A stretch of 64,000 nucleotides of DNA. It comes from Rhynchopus sp. YZ270_cl-10 (Eukaryota; Euglenozoa; Diplonemea; Diplonemida; Diplonemidae). The stretch spans positions 1,209,705 to 1,273,704 of the forward strand of contig OZ037915.1 in the NCBI GenBank assembly GCA_964035575.1. The letters run 5' to 3'. The translations under genes and the position numbers were made by a program. The notes under the pieces were generated by a model. That model was not told where the DNA came from, ran no database searches, and saw only the letters and a program-made list of their open reading frames with translations. Positions 17,935-25,561 of the stretch are shown in pieces. How positions within the stretch are numbered: the stretch's first letter is position 1; every line of letters begins with the position of its first letter.

Positions 17935-19860
17935 TACAATACACTTGTCCTTTCTTTTTAACCCCTCCCTTCCTTTCCCCCCTTTCCTTTGATTTTATTT
18001 TTGTGAGCTTTGTACGCCTCCTAGGGGCGGTCCCTGGGCAACGGTTGAGGATACAGGACGGCGAAGCGCAAGGCGTAGTATGTCTTGCCCTTATTACAAG
18101 TGTATCTAAAGGCGCCTCCAACAACAACAGCTCCTGCAGCGACGCCAACAGAAACAGCAACAGCAATGACTACAGAAGCTGCAGCATCAACATCATGGGT
18201 GACGGTGTGAGAGGTATGCTGGTGTTCGGGGACAGCCTTGAGGGGCGAGAAGGACAGAGTTGCTGTGTGGTGATGGGGTGGGGAACGTAAAGTTAGAGCT
18301 GTGGTTCGACTGGTGGTGCAACCTCTGGGAGGTCTTCACCTCCTTGCGCCAACCAGACCCCTGCTGGGTAGCCGAGGCACCTGAGTGGGGAGTGTTTGTG
18401 TCTTTCGCGGTCCTGGATCTGTGGAAGGACAGACGCCACCCCACCCTCAGTCTCCTCCTTTTGTGGCTGGTGGGTAGGAGGAGGCCCAGGAGGTTGTGCA
18501 GGGGTCCCAGGTCTTTGAACTGGGCCTTGGCACAGGCGGGCAAGCTCCGTCGGCGCAAGGCGCCCTGCAAACGTCCGCCCTCTCCGGTCGCTCCCGCAGG
18601 TTTCTGCAGTTTCAGGGGTGCTGACGCTGTGAGAGGGGCAGTGCAGTGTGTGGCCATCTGGGTTCTGGTTGTTGTGGGCTCTGAGCTTGGGAGGTCAGCG
18701 CCACATGCTTTGGGTTATGTGCTTTTTCGGGACGCGGAGTTGCTGGGGGTGTGGGTCTGCTGCGGGGACTGTGCAGATTACGCAGGGGAGGGCGGTGGCT
18801 GGAAGGGGCGAGCGAGCGAGTGCGCCGATGGACCGGAGGGATCCGAGTGGCTGCCAGCTTGGTGAGGGCCAGTGTGCGGAGGATGAGTCAGTTTTCGGTT
18901 TTTTGGCGGGTGGTGTGGCACTGGTCGGTGTCGCGCGCCCACTTGGCTGGGTTCTTCTCTTGGAGGTGTACCGTGTGGCAGCACGCATGTGGACTCGTTG
19001 GATCGGGCTGGCTTTTGGCATGCTGGCCTTGTCCCTACTGGCCTTGCTGTCGCTGATGTGGCGAGCGGTGACGCCCTGGGACCTGCTCCCTGCCCCTGCT
19101 GATCCGAAGCACCCGATAGGCTTGTCCCCGTACGCTTTGTCGGGTGGCTGTGCGAATAGGGAGTCGCCTGCGTACCATGCCGACGCCGTGGTAGTGGACA
19201 GAGTCCTGACCAGATACGGAGCCCAGCAGGAGGAACGTCACCTCCTCCACCAACGACTACGGATACCTGGCGTTGCACTACTGGGATAGCGTAGCTCAGC
19301 CGGACGTTAAGCGAGGCGGGGTTCACGGCCCCAGATCAACGTAGTCGGGGCGGGCTAACGGCCGAAGATGACCTCCCTTCTTTCGAGGCTATTGGCACCA
19401 CGCGTGTGAGTTGATGAAGGCCATGCGCAGCATGCCGCGATCGTCCGCAGCTGGCCCCTCCCACGTCACAGGAGCTCACCTCCGTACCCTCTGTTTGCAG
19501 CGTCAGGCTGGGTCTAAGGGCACTCTAGGGGCCTTGGCGGCTGTACTCTCCTCGCTGGCCAAAGGGGAGGCCCCGCCTGAGGTGTCCCATTTCCTGGCGG
19601 GGGCGAACCTGGTCGCGCTACGGAAGTTGTCAAAGAATCCCGATCAGGAGGAAGATGTGCGGCCCATTGCCGTTGGAGACACGCTCAGAAGGCTGGTAGG
19701 CAAGATCCTGGCGACTCGGGTGCGTACTCAGTCCCGTTCCATCTTCCTCAGGGGGAACCAAGTGGGAGTGGCAATGCCCAGGGGTACTTCAGCGGCGGCG
19801 GATGTCATTGCGCAGTACGCAGAGCGCCACAAGGAGGATGACAAGATAATCCTCAATAAC
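17935..19860 (+). mobile_element. LINE family 1, copy 3: diverged and broken
   Basis: Clearly related to copy 1 but visibly more diverged. It keeps the ribozyme core (TACGCCT 18012, GGTCCCT 18029, GGGCAAC 18036, AGGCGTA 18070) although the upstream P1 strand is absent. It then has a very short CAG region and the sequence homologous to 8540-9670 of copy 1. Internal deletions around 19290-19410 remove most of the first OTU-like region and the finger, and the RT start follows. The copy stops abruptly at 19860 where a MITE-like element begins. It is older than copies 1 and 2. Confidence 0.85.
19411..19860 (+). pseudogene. Truncated LINE reverse transcriptase fragment
   Basis: Encodes MRSMPRSSAAGPSHVTGAHL, NLVALRKLS and VRPIAVGDTLRRLVGKIL, matching RT residues before motif A of copy 1. 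The frame ends about where motif A should begin because the MITE-like element interrupts it. No catalytic Asp is present. Confidence 0.85.
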
Positions 19861-19863
19861 TAT

Positions 19864-20515
19864 TTATTGCATTGGTGAAAATTTATCGTACTCCTTTATG
19901 TACCCTCCACCACCACTTTATCCAACTCTGGGCACTTTATCCCACCCTATAAAGTGATTTCCCACCCTATAAAGTGATTTCCCACCCTATAAAGTGGTTT
20001 TTACACCCTATAAAGTGGTTTTTTCACCCTATAAAGTGGTTTTTTCACCCTATAAAGTGATTTTTTCACCCTATAAAGTTGAAAATTTTTTTTTTTTCGC
20101 AAAGACATTTTTCAGCCGAAAAAAAAATTTTTTTTTTGGGCTCAGATGGGCCCAAAAATGCAAAAAAGCAAGAATTTTGATGTTTTGAGCATCACATATT
20201 TATTCCCCGGTCATTTTCTGAACAAAACCCACCCTGTACATTTTGTATGGGCCAGCGCCTTGTCAAAAAATTTCAACAAAAAAATTTTTTTTTTCGTGAA
20301 ATTTTTGACCCCTGAGTGGGTCTTTGGGCCCAAAAAATGCAAAAAAAACTTGAAAAAAATCGACAAGTTAAAATTTCAACCAATACACCCTGTTTTTGAC
20401 CATAAAATGAAAGAATCCACCCCATAAAGTAAAATTCCACCCCATAAAGCCACTTTATTTAACTCCAAAAATCAGGAGTACTCAAAATTATCACCATATG
20501 CAATAAAACTACCTT
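19864..20515. mobile_element. MITE-like element with inverted ends
   Basis: The left end TTATTGCATTGGTGAAAATT (19873) is an imperfect inverted copy of the right end (about 20470-20515). Just inside the left end are seven copies of CACCCTATAAAGTG-type sequence (about 19945-20070), and similar copies (CACCCCATAAAG) lie inside the right end. No coding capacity. It interrupts LINE copy 3. A duplicated target site is not clear. The right part is repeated at 25562-25858 as part of segment A. Confidence 0.6.
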
Positions 20516-20540
20516 ATCAACGCCAATATGGGCCATTTTT

Positions 20541-20617
20541 TCACTCTCGAATCGGTTCGTGCCCCTCTCGTGCCCTTCGGGCACTCGAGGAGCACTCACC
20601 GATTCTCGAGTGAAATA
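20541..20617. other. Strong hairpin (TCACTCTCGAATCGGT arms)
   Basis: Arms TCACTCTCGAATCGGT and ACCGATTCTCGAGTGA, with a nested GTGCCC-TTCG-GGGCAC centre, give a long imperfect palindrome. Repeated at 25884-25960. Confidence 0.85.
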
Positions 20618-20680
20618 ATGACCCATTATTTGTTGTTAATAAATAGCTATTATTGGTATGAAATAAGGAATACTTTTTTT

Positions 20681-20825
20681 CACGCTACAGGTCGTGCGAG
20701 TTACCTGCTGCAGAAATGGTTCCCGAGCGAAGCGAGGGGACCATGTAAATACGGAAAAATAATTTACCGAGCGAAGCGAGGTGAATTATGTTCAGCAGGT
20801 AACGAGCGCACCTGTAGCGTGAAAA
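20681..20825. other. 145-bp interrupted palindrome with GAGCGAAGCGAGG
   Basis: The left arm CACGCTACAGGT and GTTACCTGCTG are matched by the right arm CAGCAGGTAAC and ACCTGTAGCGTG. Inside are two copies of CGAGCGAAGCGAGG. Repeated at 26024-26168. Could be a transposon end structure; function unknown. Confidence 0.85.
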
Positions 20826-21002
20826 AACGGATTCCTTATGACAAACAATACGTAATTTTATTCCGGTTTACAAAGTAGGGGTAGTCCCCAAGCACAGGCC
20901 AAAAAACAGTGAGATGGGAGATCAGGAAAAATAAATACCACCCACATCACACGTATCATCTGTTACAGGAGCTAATCAAAAGAAAAAAAAGAACAACAAC
21001 AA

Positions 21003-21170
21003 ATGCCGAGGACAACGCTTAAGGCGAAGATGCAGGAGGCATACGAGAGCGGACTACAAGAGCTTCGCCTCTTACAAGCTCGAGTGAGCTCCAAATTTTT
21101 GTCCAGATTCCCACCCTCCCCACCTGAAATCCACCCACCACACAGGAATCCTCATACAGGTGCGCCGTGA
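21003..21170 (+). CDS. 55-codon frame, possible first exon of a lost gene
   Basis: The frame begins MPRTTLKAKMQEAYESGLQE and could form a charged helix. An acceptor-like CATCTGTTACAG ends at 20968, and a donor-like CGA|GTGAGC follows codon 27. This suggests a leader-spliced exon copied into segment A without the rest of its gene. No family recognised; it may be non-coding. Copy at 26346-26513. Confidence 0.3.
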   Translation: MPRTTLKAKMQEAYESGLQELRLLQARVSSKFLSRFPPSPPEIHPPHRNPHTGAP

Positions 21171-21284
21171 AATAAGGTGACTTTTTTCACGCCCCACACA
21201 ATTTACCCGTCATTTGCCGTGAAATAAGGTGACTTCTTATGCGGGTTATTCAATTTCGTACCATGAGGTCTCGGGATACGCAGA

Positions 21285-21627
21285 GCCCGGGATCACTGGT
21301 CAGCAGCAGCTCTTGCGTCCCAAGCTGGGAACTTCCAGCTGGCGCAAACCCTGGACCCACTGTACGCCTGGGATGCCCTGAGATGGAAGCATGCTGTGAC
21401 GGACTTCAACGAGCGAGTGGACCTGAAGTACAAGCTCAACACAGACCAGCCCACCCAGCTCCCGCTCCAGCAGAAGCTCGCGGCGGCTATTGTTGATGCG
21501 CAGGCAGACAAGCTCATGCTGGCCTTGAGCACGAGGGACCGTGCCCGCATGAAGTCCCTTCTCCTCCCCATGTCCGGGGCGTACCTCACAGCGATCCCCT
21601 CCAACGCCAACATGTTCACCGACGCAT
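21285..21627 (+). pseudogene. LINE family 1 fragment (thumb/linker region)
   Basis: The translation contains NLQ(A)LDP-like sequence, then VDAQADKLMLALSTRDRARM and KSLLLPMSGAYLTAIPS, matching the copy 1 region 12290-12615. It is cut on both sides and carries no catalytic motif. Copy at 26628-26970. Confidence 0.8.
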
Positions 21628-22162
21628 TTTTTCACGAAAAATGGTCGGAATGTGACTTGAATGGGCTCTAATGGGTATATTATGCACATAACATACCTAA
21701 ATTATGTCGATATTTCACCGGCGGAGCCGAAAAAATCGATTTTCAGGGTGTGCAAAACTGTAAAAATGACGAAAATCGGAAAAATGACGATTTTTTGGTC
21801 AAAATATTTTTCACAGAAAATCGAATTTTACTATTAAGATTGGCTTTGGGCATGACCCAGTAAGGTTACTATGGGCCCCATGGGACAAACATCCTTAGGT
21901 ATGGTTATAAGCCATGATACGGCTATTGCTGGAAAAATAGCCGTAAATTGTGGTTGGTATTGATTTCAGAAATTATGTGATGCTTAGATCATGCCATAGA
22001 CGCTTTTAATGGATTCATATGAGCTCATACTACCCATATACCCCTTCAGAAGCCCCTTTTGACTCTTATGAATATCCTTATATAGGCTTCCACTTGTGCA
22101 GAACCTTCTCAGTGTACAAGATGTTAGGTACAAAAAAACCATCATATTTTTTACACTACTGG

Positions 22163-22173
22163 CATGCTTCCCA
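22163..22173 (+). promoter_or_regulatory. snRNA/SL promoter element (PSE-like), SL-a
   Basis: CATGCTTCCCA starts 51 nt before the SL exon. The same element at the same distance precedes the other SL genes and U2, U4 and U5. Confidence 0.75.
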
Positions 22174-22213
22174 GGACACGTCTGTACTCAGAACGTTGTA
22201 GAGAAAAAAGGCA

Positions 22214-22325
22214 ACCAACGATTTCTAAAGCTACAGTTTCTGTACTTCATTGGTATGGAAGCATGAAGATTATATTCTTCTCACACAACTTTGTCAAACA
22301 TGGCCAGCCTCGAAAGAGACTGGCC
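22214..22325 (+). ncRNA. Spliced-leader RNA gene a
   Basis: The 39-nt leader exon (22214-22252) begins ACCAACGATTTC and ends CTGTACTTCATTG, directly followed by the donor GTATGG. The kinetoplastid leader ends CAGTTTCTGTACTATATTG, and the diplonemid one is closer still (from memory). The intron half has an Sm-site-like AACTTTGTCA and a terminal hairpin GGCCAG-CCTCGAAAGAGA-CTGGCC, then six T (22326-22331). The RNA donates its capped exon to mRNA 5' ends by trans-splicing in the nucleus. A PSE-like element lies at 22163. Confidence 0.92.
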
Positions 22326-22598
22326 TTTTTTACGTTAGCACGATTGTCTTTGTGCACAAGAAGCAAACCCAAAAACACACCCAATTCACACCTGACCTAA
22401 TGCACAAGTGCTTACTGCACCCCATTTTTATATCGCCTGCAAAACCATATTTGTGACACTTGTTCCCCTTCAGAAGCCACTGTTGACTCTGTCGAATATC
22501 CTTCTGTAGGATCACACTTAAGGATATTTTTATGTAGAACCTTCACAGTGACCAAGATGTCAGGTACGAAAAAGCAACCGTATTATAGACATTGACAG

Positions 22599-22609
22599 AA
22601 GGCTTCCCA
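22599..22609 (+). promoter_or_regulatory. PSE-like element, SL-b
   Basis: GAAGGCTTCCC, 51 nt before the SL-b exon. Confidence 0.7.
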
Positions 22610-22649
22610 GAACAAGTGGGTACCTAGAACATTGTAGAGAAAAAAGGCA

Positions 22650-22760
22650 ACCAACGATTTCTAAAGCTACAGTTTCTGTACTTCATTGGTATGGAAGCAT
22701 GAAGATTATATTCTTCACACAACTTTGTCAAAACATGGCCAGTTTCGAAAGAGACTGGCC
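22650..22760 (+). ncRNA. Spliced-leader RNA gene b
   Basis: Exon identical to SL-a (22650-22688) and donor GTATGG; the intron half is one base shorter and its terminal hairpin loop differs (TTTCGAAAGAGA), which keeps the stem. T6 terminator at 22761. Confidence 0.92.
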
Positions 22761-22846
22761 TTTTTTACGTTAACACGATCGTCTTGTGCACAAGAAGCAA
22801 AAAAACCCACACAACAACAGCAGAAGTTTAGAACCACATTCAGACC

Positions 22847-22880
22847 CTGACCCAACTCCAACAAGGGGCCCCTGTCTTGT
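22847..22880 (+). promoter_or_regulatory. Pol III-type upstream element, U6
   Basis: CCTGACCCAACTCCAAC followed by a diverged copy of the CCTGTCTTGT hairpin; it starts about 57 nt before U6. The same element precedes SRP RNA and the unidentified RNA. Confidence 0.65.
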
Positions 22881-22903
22881 CAACCACCTTGTGCATATAT
22901 ACT

Positions 22904-23004
22904 GGACCCCAGAAATGGGACATCCGTTAAAATTGGATCGATACAGAGAAGATTAGCATGGTCCCTGCGCAAGGATGACACGCATTAATCGAGAAAGTAT
23001 CAAC
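22904..23004 (+). ncRNA. U6 snRNA
   Basis: Carries the invariant U6 core GATACAGAGAAGATTAGCAT (ACAGAGA box), then CCCTGCGCAAGGATGACACG (catalytic AGC/U2-pairing region and ISL), and ends at a T9 run (23005-23013), as for Pol III transcripts. The 5' part GGACCCCAGAAATGGGACATCC resembles the trypanosome U6 5' hairpin; the exact start (22904 or 22917) is not certain. U6 forms the splicing active site with U2. Confidence 0.95.
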
Positions 23005-23054
23005 TTTTTTTTTGTCCCCCGGATCACACGTATTTTTTACACTGGTGTCTTCTT

Positions 23055-23066
23055 CATGCTTCCCAG
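23055..23066 (+). promoter_or_regulatory. Orphan PSE-like element
   Basis: CATGCTTCCCAG matches the SL/snRNA element, but no recognised RNA starts 51 nt downstream (~23106, GGCAAGTGGCAGGCTGCAG). Either a lost gene or an unrecognised short RNA; the next element (SL-c) begins at 23178. Confidence 0.5.
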
Positions 23067-23177
23067 ACCAACACATATGTGCAGACATACCCATCACCCA
23101 CAGGCGGCAAGTGGCAGGCTGCAGTAACCCATTGAAATATTGGTTTCAAAAAACGACCATATGGTTTATGCTACTGG

Positions 23178-23188
23178 CATGCTTCCCT
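23178..23188 (+). promoter_or_regulatory. PSE-like element, SL-c
   Basis: CATGCTTCCCT, 51 nt before the SL-c exon. Confidence 0.75.
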
Positions 23189-23228
23189 GAGCATATACAT
23201 GTCGAAAGCTGTGTAGAGAAAAAGAGCA

Positions 23229-23339
23229 ACCAACGATTTCTAAAGCTACAGTTTCTGTACTTCATTGGTATGGAAGCATGAAGATTACTCTTCTCACACA
23301 ACTTTGTCAAAACATGGCCGGTTTCGAAAGAGACTGGCC
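23229..23339 (+). ncRNA. Spliced-leader RNA gene c
   Basis: Identical leader exon (23229-23267), donor GTATGG, intron with a small deletion in the GATTACTCTTCTC part, terminal hairpin GGCCGGTTTC...GACTGGCC, then T6. Confidence 0.92.
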
Positions 23340-23433
23340 TTTTTTACGTTAGCATGATTGTCTTTGTGTGTCTTTGTGCAAAGCAAAAAAAAAACACACA
23401 AGAAGTGAGGATCTTCAAAACCACGTTTTTGAC

Positions 23434-23467
23434 CTGACCCACCTCCAACTAGACAACCCTGTCTTGT
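23434..23467 (+). promoter_or_regulatory. Pol III-type upstream element, SRP RNA
   Basis: CTGACCCACCTCCAAC then AGACA-ACCC-TGTCT; starts 57 nt before the SRP RNA and ends 24 nt before it. Confidence 0.65.
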
Positions 23468-23490
23468 ATTCCGACAATATGGTATCTATT

Positions 23491-23803
23491 GAGCCGGGAT
23501 GTGTTGGCTGCATCCTGAAACCCCTAGCTTCTGGGGGGGCAAGCTTCTCCAGAACTGGGCACTCTTTGAGGTGGACCAAAGGCACCTTCAACTTCTGTGT
23601 TGATGTGTTGTCCGTGTTAGTCTACTGTCCTGTTTGCGGCCTTGGTGTAAACCAGGGCAACAATCAGAGTGAAATGGGGTGAACCGGGCCAGGCTGGTCT
23701 CACAGAGCAGCTCATAACTCCTGCAGTGGACAGTTCAAGGATCGCAGCACAGAGCAGAGTGAGGGTGTTTCCAACTCAATGGCTTGAACTGGAGAAGCGT
23801 TTC
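23491..23803 (+). ncRNA. SRP RNA (7SL)
   Basis: About 313 nt, as in other eukaryotes. The 5' end GAGCCGGGATGTGTTGGCTG resembles the Alu-domain start GCCGGGCGCGGTGGC. The middle ACCAGGGCAAC, GGGGTGAACCGGGCCAGG and GAGCAGCTCATAACTCC, then GGATCGCAGCACAGAG, follow the human 7SL S-domain order (ACCAGGTTGCC, GGGGTGAACCGGCCCAGG, GAGCAGGTCAAAACTCC, GGATCGCGCC). GCTTCTCCAG (23543) pairs perfectly with CTGGAGAAGC (23789), giving lower helix 5. It ends at a T run (23804-23809). SRP RNA scaffolds the particle that targets secretory ribosomes to the ER. Confidence 0.9.
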
Positions 23804-23917
23804 TTTTTTACATTTTTCCATGTGAACATTGTTTCCACATCACCATACACATGTGTTGTTGATACACCCCACCACGTTGCCCAGACCATTCCTACCCACA
23901 TTATTCACCACAAGTGG

Positions 23918-23928
23918 CATGTTTACCA
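23918..23928 (+). promoter_or_regulatory. PSE-like element, SL-d (diverged)
   Basis: CATGTTTACCA keeps the position (51 nt before the exon) but has two changes from CATGCTTCCCA. Confidence 0.55.
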
Positions 23929-23968
23929 GCACATGTTGGTGCTTAGAGCAATGTTAAGAAAAAGGGCA

Positions 23969-24080
23969 ACCAACGATTTCTAAAGCTACAGTTTCTGTAC
24001 TTCATTGGTATGGAAGCATGAAGATTATATTCTTCTCACACAACTTTGTCAAACATGGCCAGCCTCGAAAGAGACTGGCC
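23969..24080 (+). ncRNA. Spliced-leader RNA gene d
   Basis: Leader exon 23969-24007, donor GTATGG, Sm-like site and terminal hairpin as in SL-a; T6 at 24081. It has the most diverged promoter element of the four. Confidence 0.9.
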
Positions 24081-24144
24081 TTTTTTACGTCACCATGAGA
24101 AAAAACATTCACACATATGATGCATGTACAAAGTGTGTGTCACC

Positions 24145-24178
24145 CTGACCCACCTCCAACAAGACAACCCTGTCTTGT
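24145..24178 (+). promoter_or_regulatory. Pol III-type upstream element with perfect hairpin
   Basis: CTGACCCACCTCCAAC followed by ACAAGACA-ACCC-TGTCTTGT, a perfect 8-bp stem with a 4-nt loop. It starts 57 nt and ends 24 nt before the RNA at 24202. Confidence 0.65.
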
Positions 24179-24201
24179 TTTCCCATACTCTCCCTATGTT
24201 T

Positions 24202-24526
24202 GGGTGCTAAGTTAGTGTGCTACTTCGAAACCAAACAACTCGTTCAGCAACAGCTAAAACTTGAAAAGACCTTTCTATTTAAGAAAATTCTTTACAATTT
24301 TTATGATGCGGTCCTGCTGTTGGGCCTGATATGGCCCAAGGCGGAACTACTTTCATATGATGTAAATCCCGTACGTTCGTACAGAATATTACCCATGATG
24401 ATTATTCTTACATTAGCGTGTAACACTAATTCTGACTGCGTTCTATTTCACACTTCAAATATTAGAACTGGATGTGGGGCTGCCAGTTTACTGGTGGTCC
24501 CGATCCAGCACACAACGCAAGCACCC
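24202..24526 (+). ncRNA. Unidentified structured ncRNA, Pol III-like
   Basis: Position and ends argue for a real gene. It starts 57 nt after the same upstream element as U6 and SRP RNA. Its first seven bases GGGTGCT pair perfectly with its last seven AGCACCC (24520-24526), and T6 follows directly. Internal hairpins include TTGGGCC-TGATAT-GGCCCAA (24320-24339) and GTACG-TT-CGTAC (24369-24380). A TGATGATT...TTCTGAC pair (~24400-24440) recalls C/D boxes. About 325 nt, no protein frame of interest. RNase P/MRP, U3 or another guide RNA are possible; none was matched by conserved motifs. Confidence 0.7.
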
Positions 24527-24534
24527 TTTTTTAT

Positions 24535-24790
24535 ATTTTCCCACCCAGCACCCCCCCTGTGTCTGTGTTGTTGCCTAAGCATCGCCTTTTACAGGCTTCC
24601 TTGCAGGGAGTGTTCGGTCAAGTGATAGTGATGAAGAAGGACAGGGGCGAGTTTTCTCGTGAAATGCTTTGAAGCCTCTGACATTGAGAGGCTCGCTCCG
24701 ACCTCTGTTTTTAATAACCCACATCACAGTGGTAACCACTGTGTATGTATGGTATGTATGGTATGTTTGTTTTTGTTTTGTTAAAAAAGA
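24535..24790. other. Spacer between the unidentified RNA and U2
   Basis: A TGATGAAG...CTCTGACA pair (24630-24680) and a GCCTCT/AGAGGC hairpin are present. A C/D snoRNA is possible but there is no further support. Confidence 0.25.
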
Positions 24791-24798
24791 GGGTATGC

Positions 24799-24978
24799 CA
24801 CTCCTGGATGTTGTGCAGCTCCAGGGCAACATGTGTGAACGGACCAGGTTGCCCTGGCGACCCGTCACCCCAATGAGAAATTGCGTTAATATCATCAGTG
24901 CACAAGGCACTGTATCAGATATTAAGCTGATAAGAACAGATAATACACTTGATCTTAGCCAAAAGGCCGAGAAGGTAT
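24799..24978 (-). ncRNA. U2 snRNA
   Basis: The minus strand begins ATACCTTCTCGGCCTTTTGG and continues CTAAGATCAAGTGTATTATC, TGTTCTTATCAGCTTAATATC: the U6-pairing, stem I and stem IIa sequences of U2. Stem III (GGTCGCCAGGGCAACCTGG) and stem IV (CCTGGAGCTGCA...CCAGG) follow; the 3' end near 24799 is approximate. U2 pairs with the intron branch site. The start 24978 is fixed by the PSE-like element 51 nt upstream. Confidence 0.93.
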
Positions 24979-25018
24979 GACTTCTTTTTAGTCCATACCG
25001 AATTCGACACCCATGTAC

Positions 25019-25029
25019 AGGGAAGCATG
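25019..25029 (-). promoter_or_regulatory. PSE-like element, U2
   Basis: CATGCTTCCCT on the minus strand starts 51 nt before the U2 5' end. A diverged duplicate lies at about 25087-25097. Confidence 0.75.
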
Positions 25030-25130
25030 ATTATGATCAATATTACTAGGAAACAACAAGGCAAGCAGATTACACACCCATGTCACAGGGAAGTAAGTGA
25101 AGGTGATGATCAATCTTATTAGTAAAAACA

Positions 25131-25273
25131 AGGCCGCCGAAGCAGCTACACAAATTGCCAATGTGGCAACGCCGAAGCGGCCCATGGCGGGAATTGGGTA
25201 GTTTTCAACCAGCAATCTCTCCACAGCGTCCCTATTTGGTCATTGCTTATGGAATTATCCCGAGCGCAAGAAT
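25131..25273 (-). ncRNA. U4 snRNA
   Basis: 143 nt on the minus strand. It starts ATTCTTGCGC (compare U4 AGCTTTGCGC), then AAGCAATGACCAAATAGGGACG (5' stem-loop/kink-turn region), GAGATTGCTGGTTGAAAACT (stem I that pairs with U6), CCCAATTCCCGCCATG and the Sm region CATTGGCAATTTGTG. It closes with GCTGC-TTCG-GCGGC. The human order is the same. U4 chaperones U6 in the tri-snRNP. The PSE-like element begins at 25324, 51 nt upstream. Confidence 0.9.
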
Positions 25274-25313
25274 ACCTCCTTTTCTCCCAGTCCTGTCACA
25301 AAGCTATGTCAAC

Positions 25314-25324
25314 AGGGAAGTGTG
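25314..25324 (-). promoter_or_regulatory. PSE-like element, U4
   Basis: CACACTTCCCT on the minus strand, 51 nt before the U4 start; two changes from the consensus. Confidence 0.65.
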
Positions 25325-25561
25325 TTGGGGTGGTAACATAAAGACACCACGTAAAGCTAACACACCAAAACTACCACTACCAATGTGCCTCCCTGTAGAC
25401 ATCTGTGCAGCCGATAGGTGGAACAAACAAGGGCAAGACTGTACTCTACACAGGATCTGTTTTTGAGTGCATTCGTGTTGAAGATTGTTTTCTTCGGCAC
25501 AAGACCAAAGCTGGATGATGACATAGGTTGGGCATGTGCAGCATGAGCACTTGCGATGATT
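25325..25561. other. Spacer downstream of block B genes
   Basis: No RNA or protein gene recognised. It ends at the junction with the second copy of segment A. Confidence 0.5.

Larger units (their letters stand above)
20221..21889. repeat. Segment A, first copy of a 1.67-kb direct duplication
   Basis: Starts at AACAAAACCCACCCTGTACA and matches 25562-27229 almost base for base (constant offset 5343, only a few differences seen). It includes the right part of the MITE, two hairpins, a small exon-like frame, a LINE fragment and an AT-rich tail that resembles 43974 onward. RNA block B lies exactly between the two copies. Confidence 0.95.
21890..25561. repeat. RNA-gene block B, copy 1 (3.67 kb)
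   Basis: Matches 47350-51027 at a constant offset of 25465, with no length change and no difference noticed by eye. It holds four SL RNAs, U6, SRP RNA, an unidentified RNA, U2 and U4. It lacks U5, U1, 5S and tRNAs, which follow the other copy. It lies between two direct copies of segment A, so this copy looks secondary. Confidence 0.95.

Noticed and set aside
22894-22901. CATATATA as a TATA box for U6.
   Set aside because: It lies only a few bases before the proposed start, not ~25, and has no equivalent at SRP RNA or the unidentified RNA.
24202-24526. Naming the unidentified RNA RNase P, MRP or U3.
   Set aside because: ACAGAAT and C/D-like boxes are suggestive, but the diagnostic conserved regions were not found by eye.
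24630-24680. C/D-box snoRNA candidate (TGATGAAG ... CTGA).
   Set aside because: Boxes alone are too common; no terminal stem or guide match could be shown. Mentioned only as a weak possibility.
25005-25017. tRNA B-box-like sequence upstream of U2, as trypanosome U2 uses.
   Set aside because: Match to GGTTCGANTCC is partial, with no A box or tRNA fold; the PSE-like element explains the position better.
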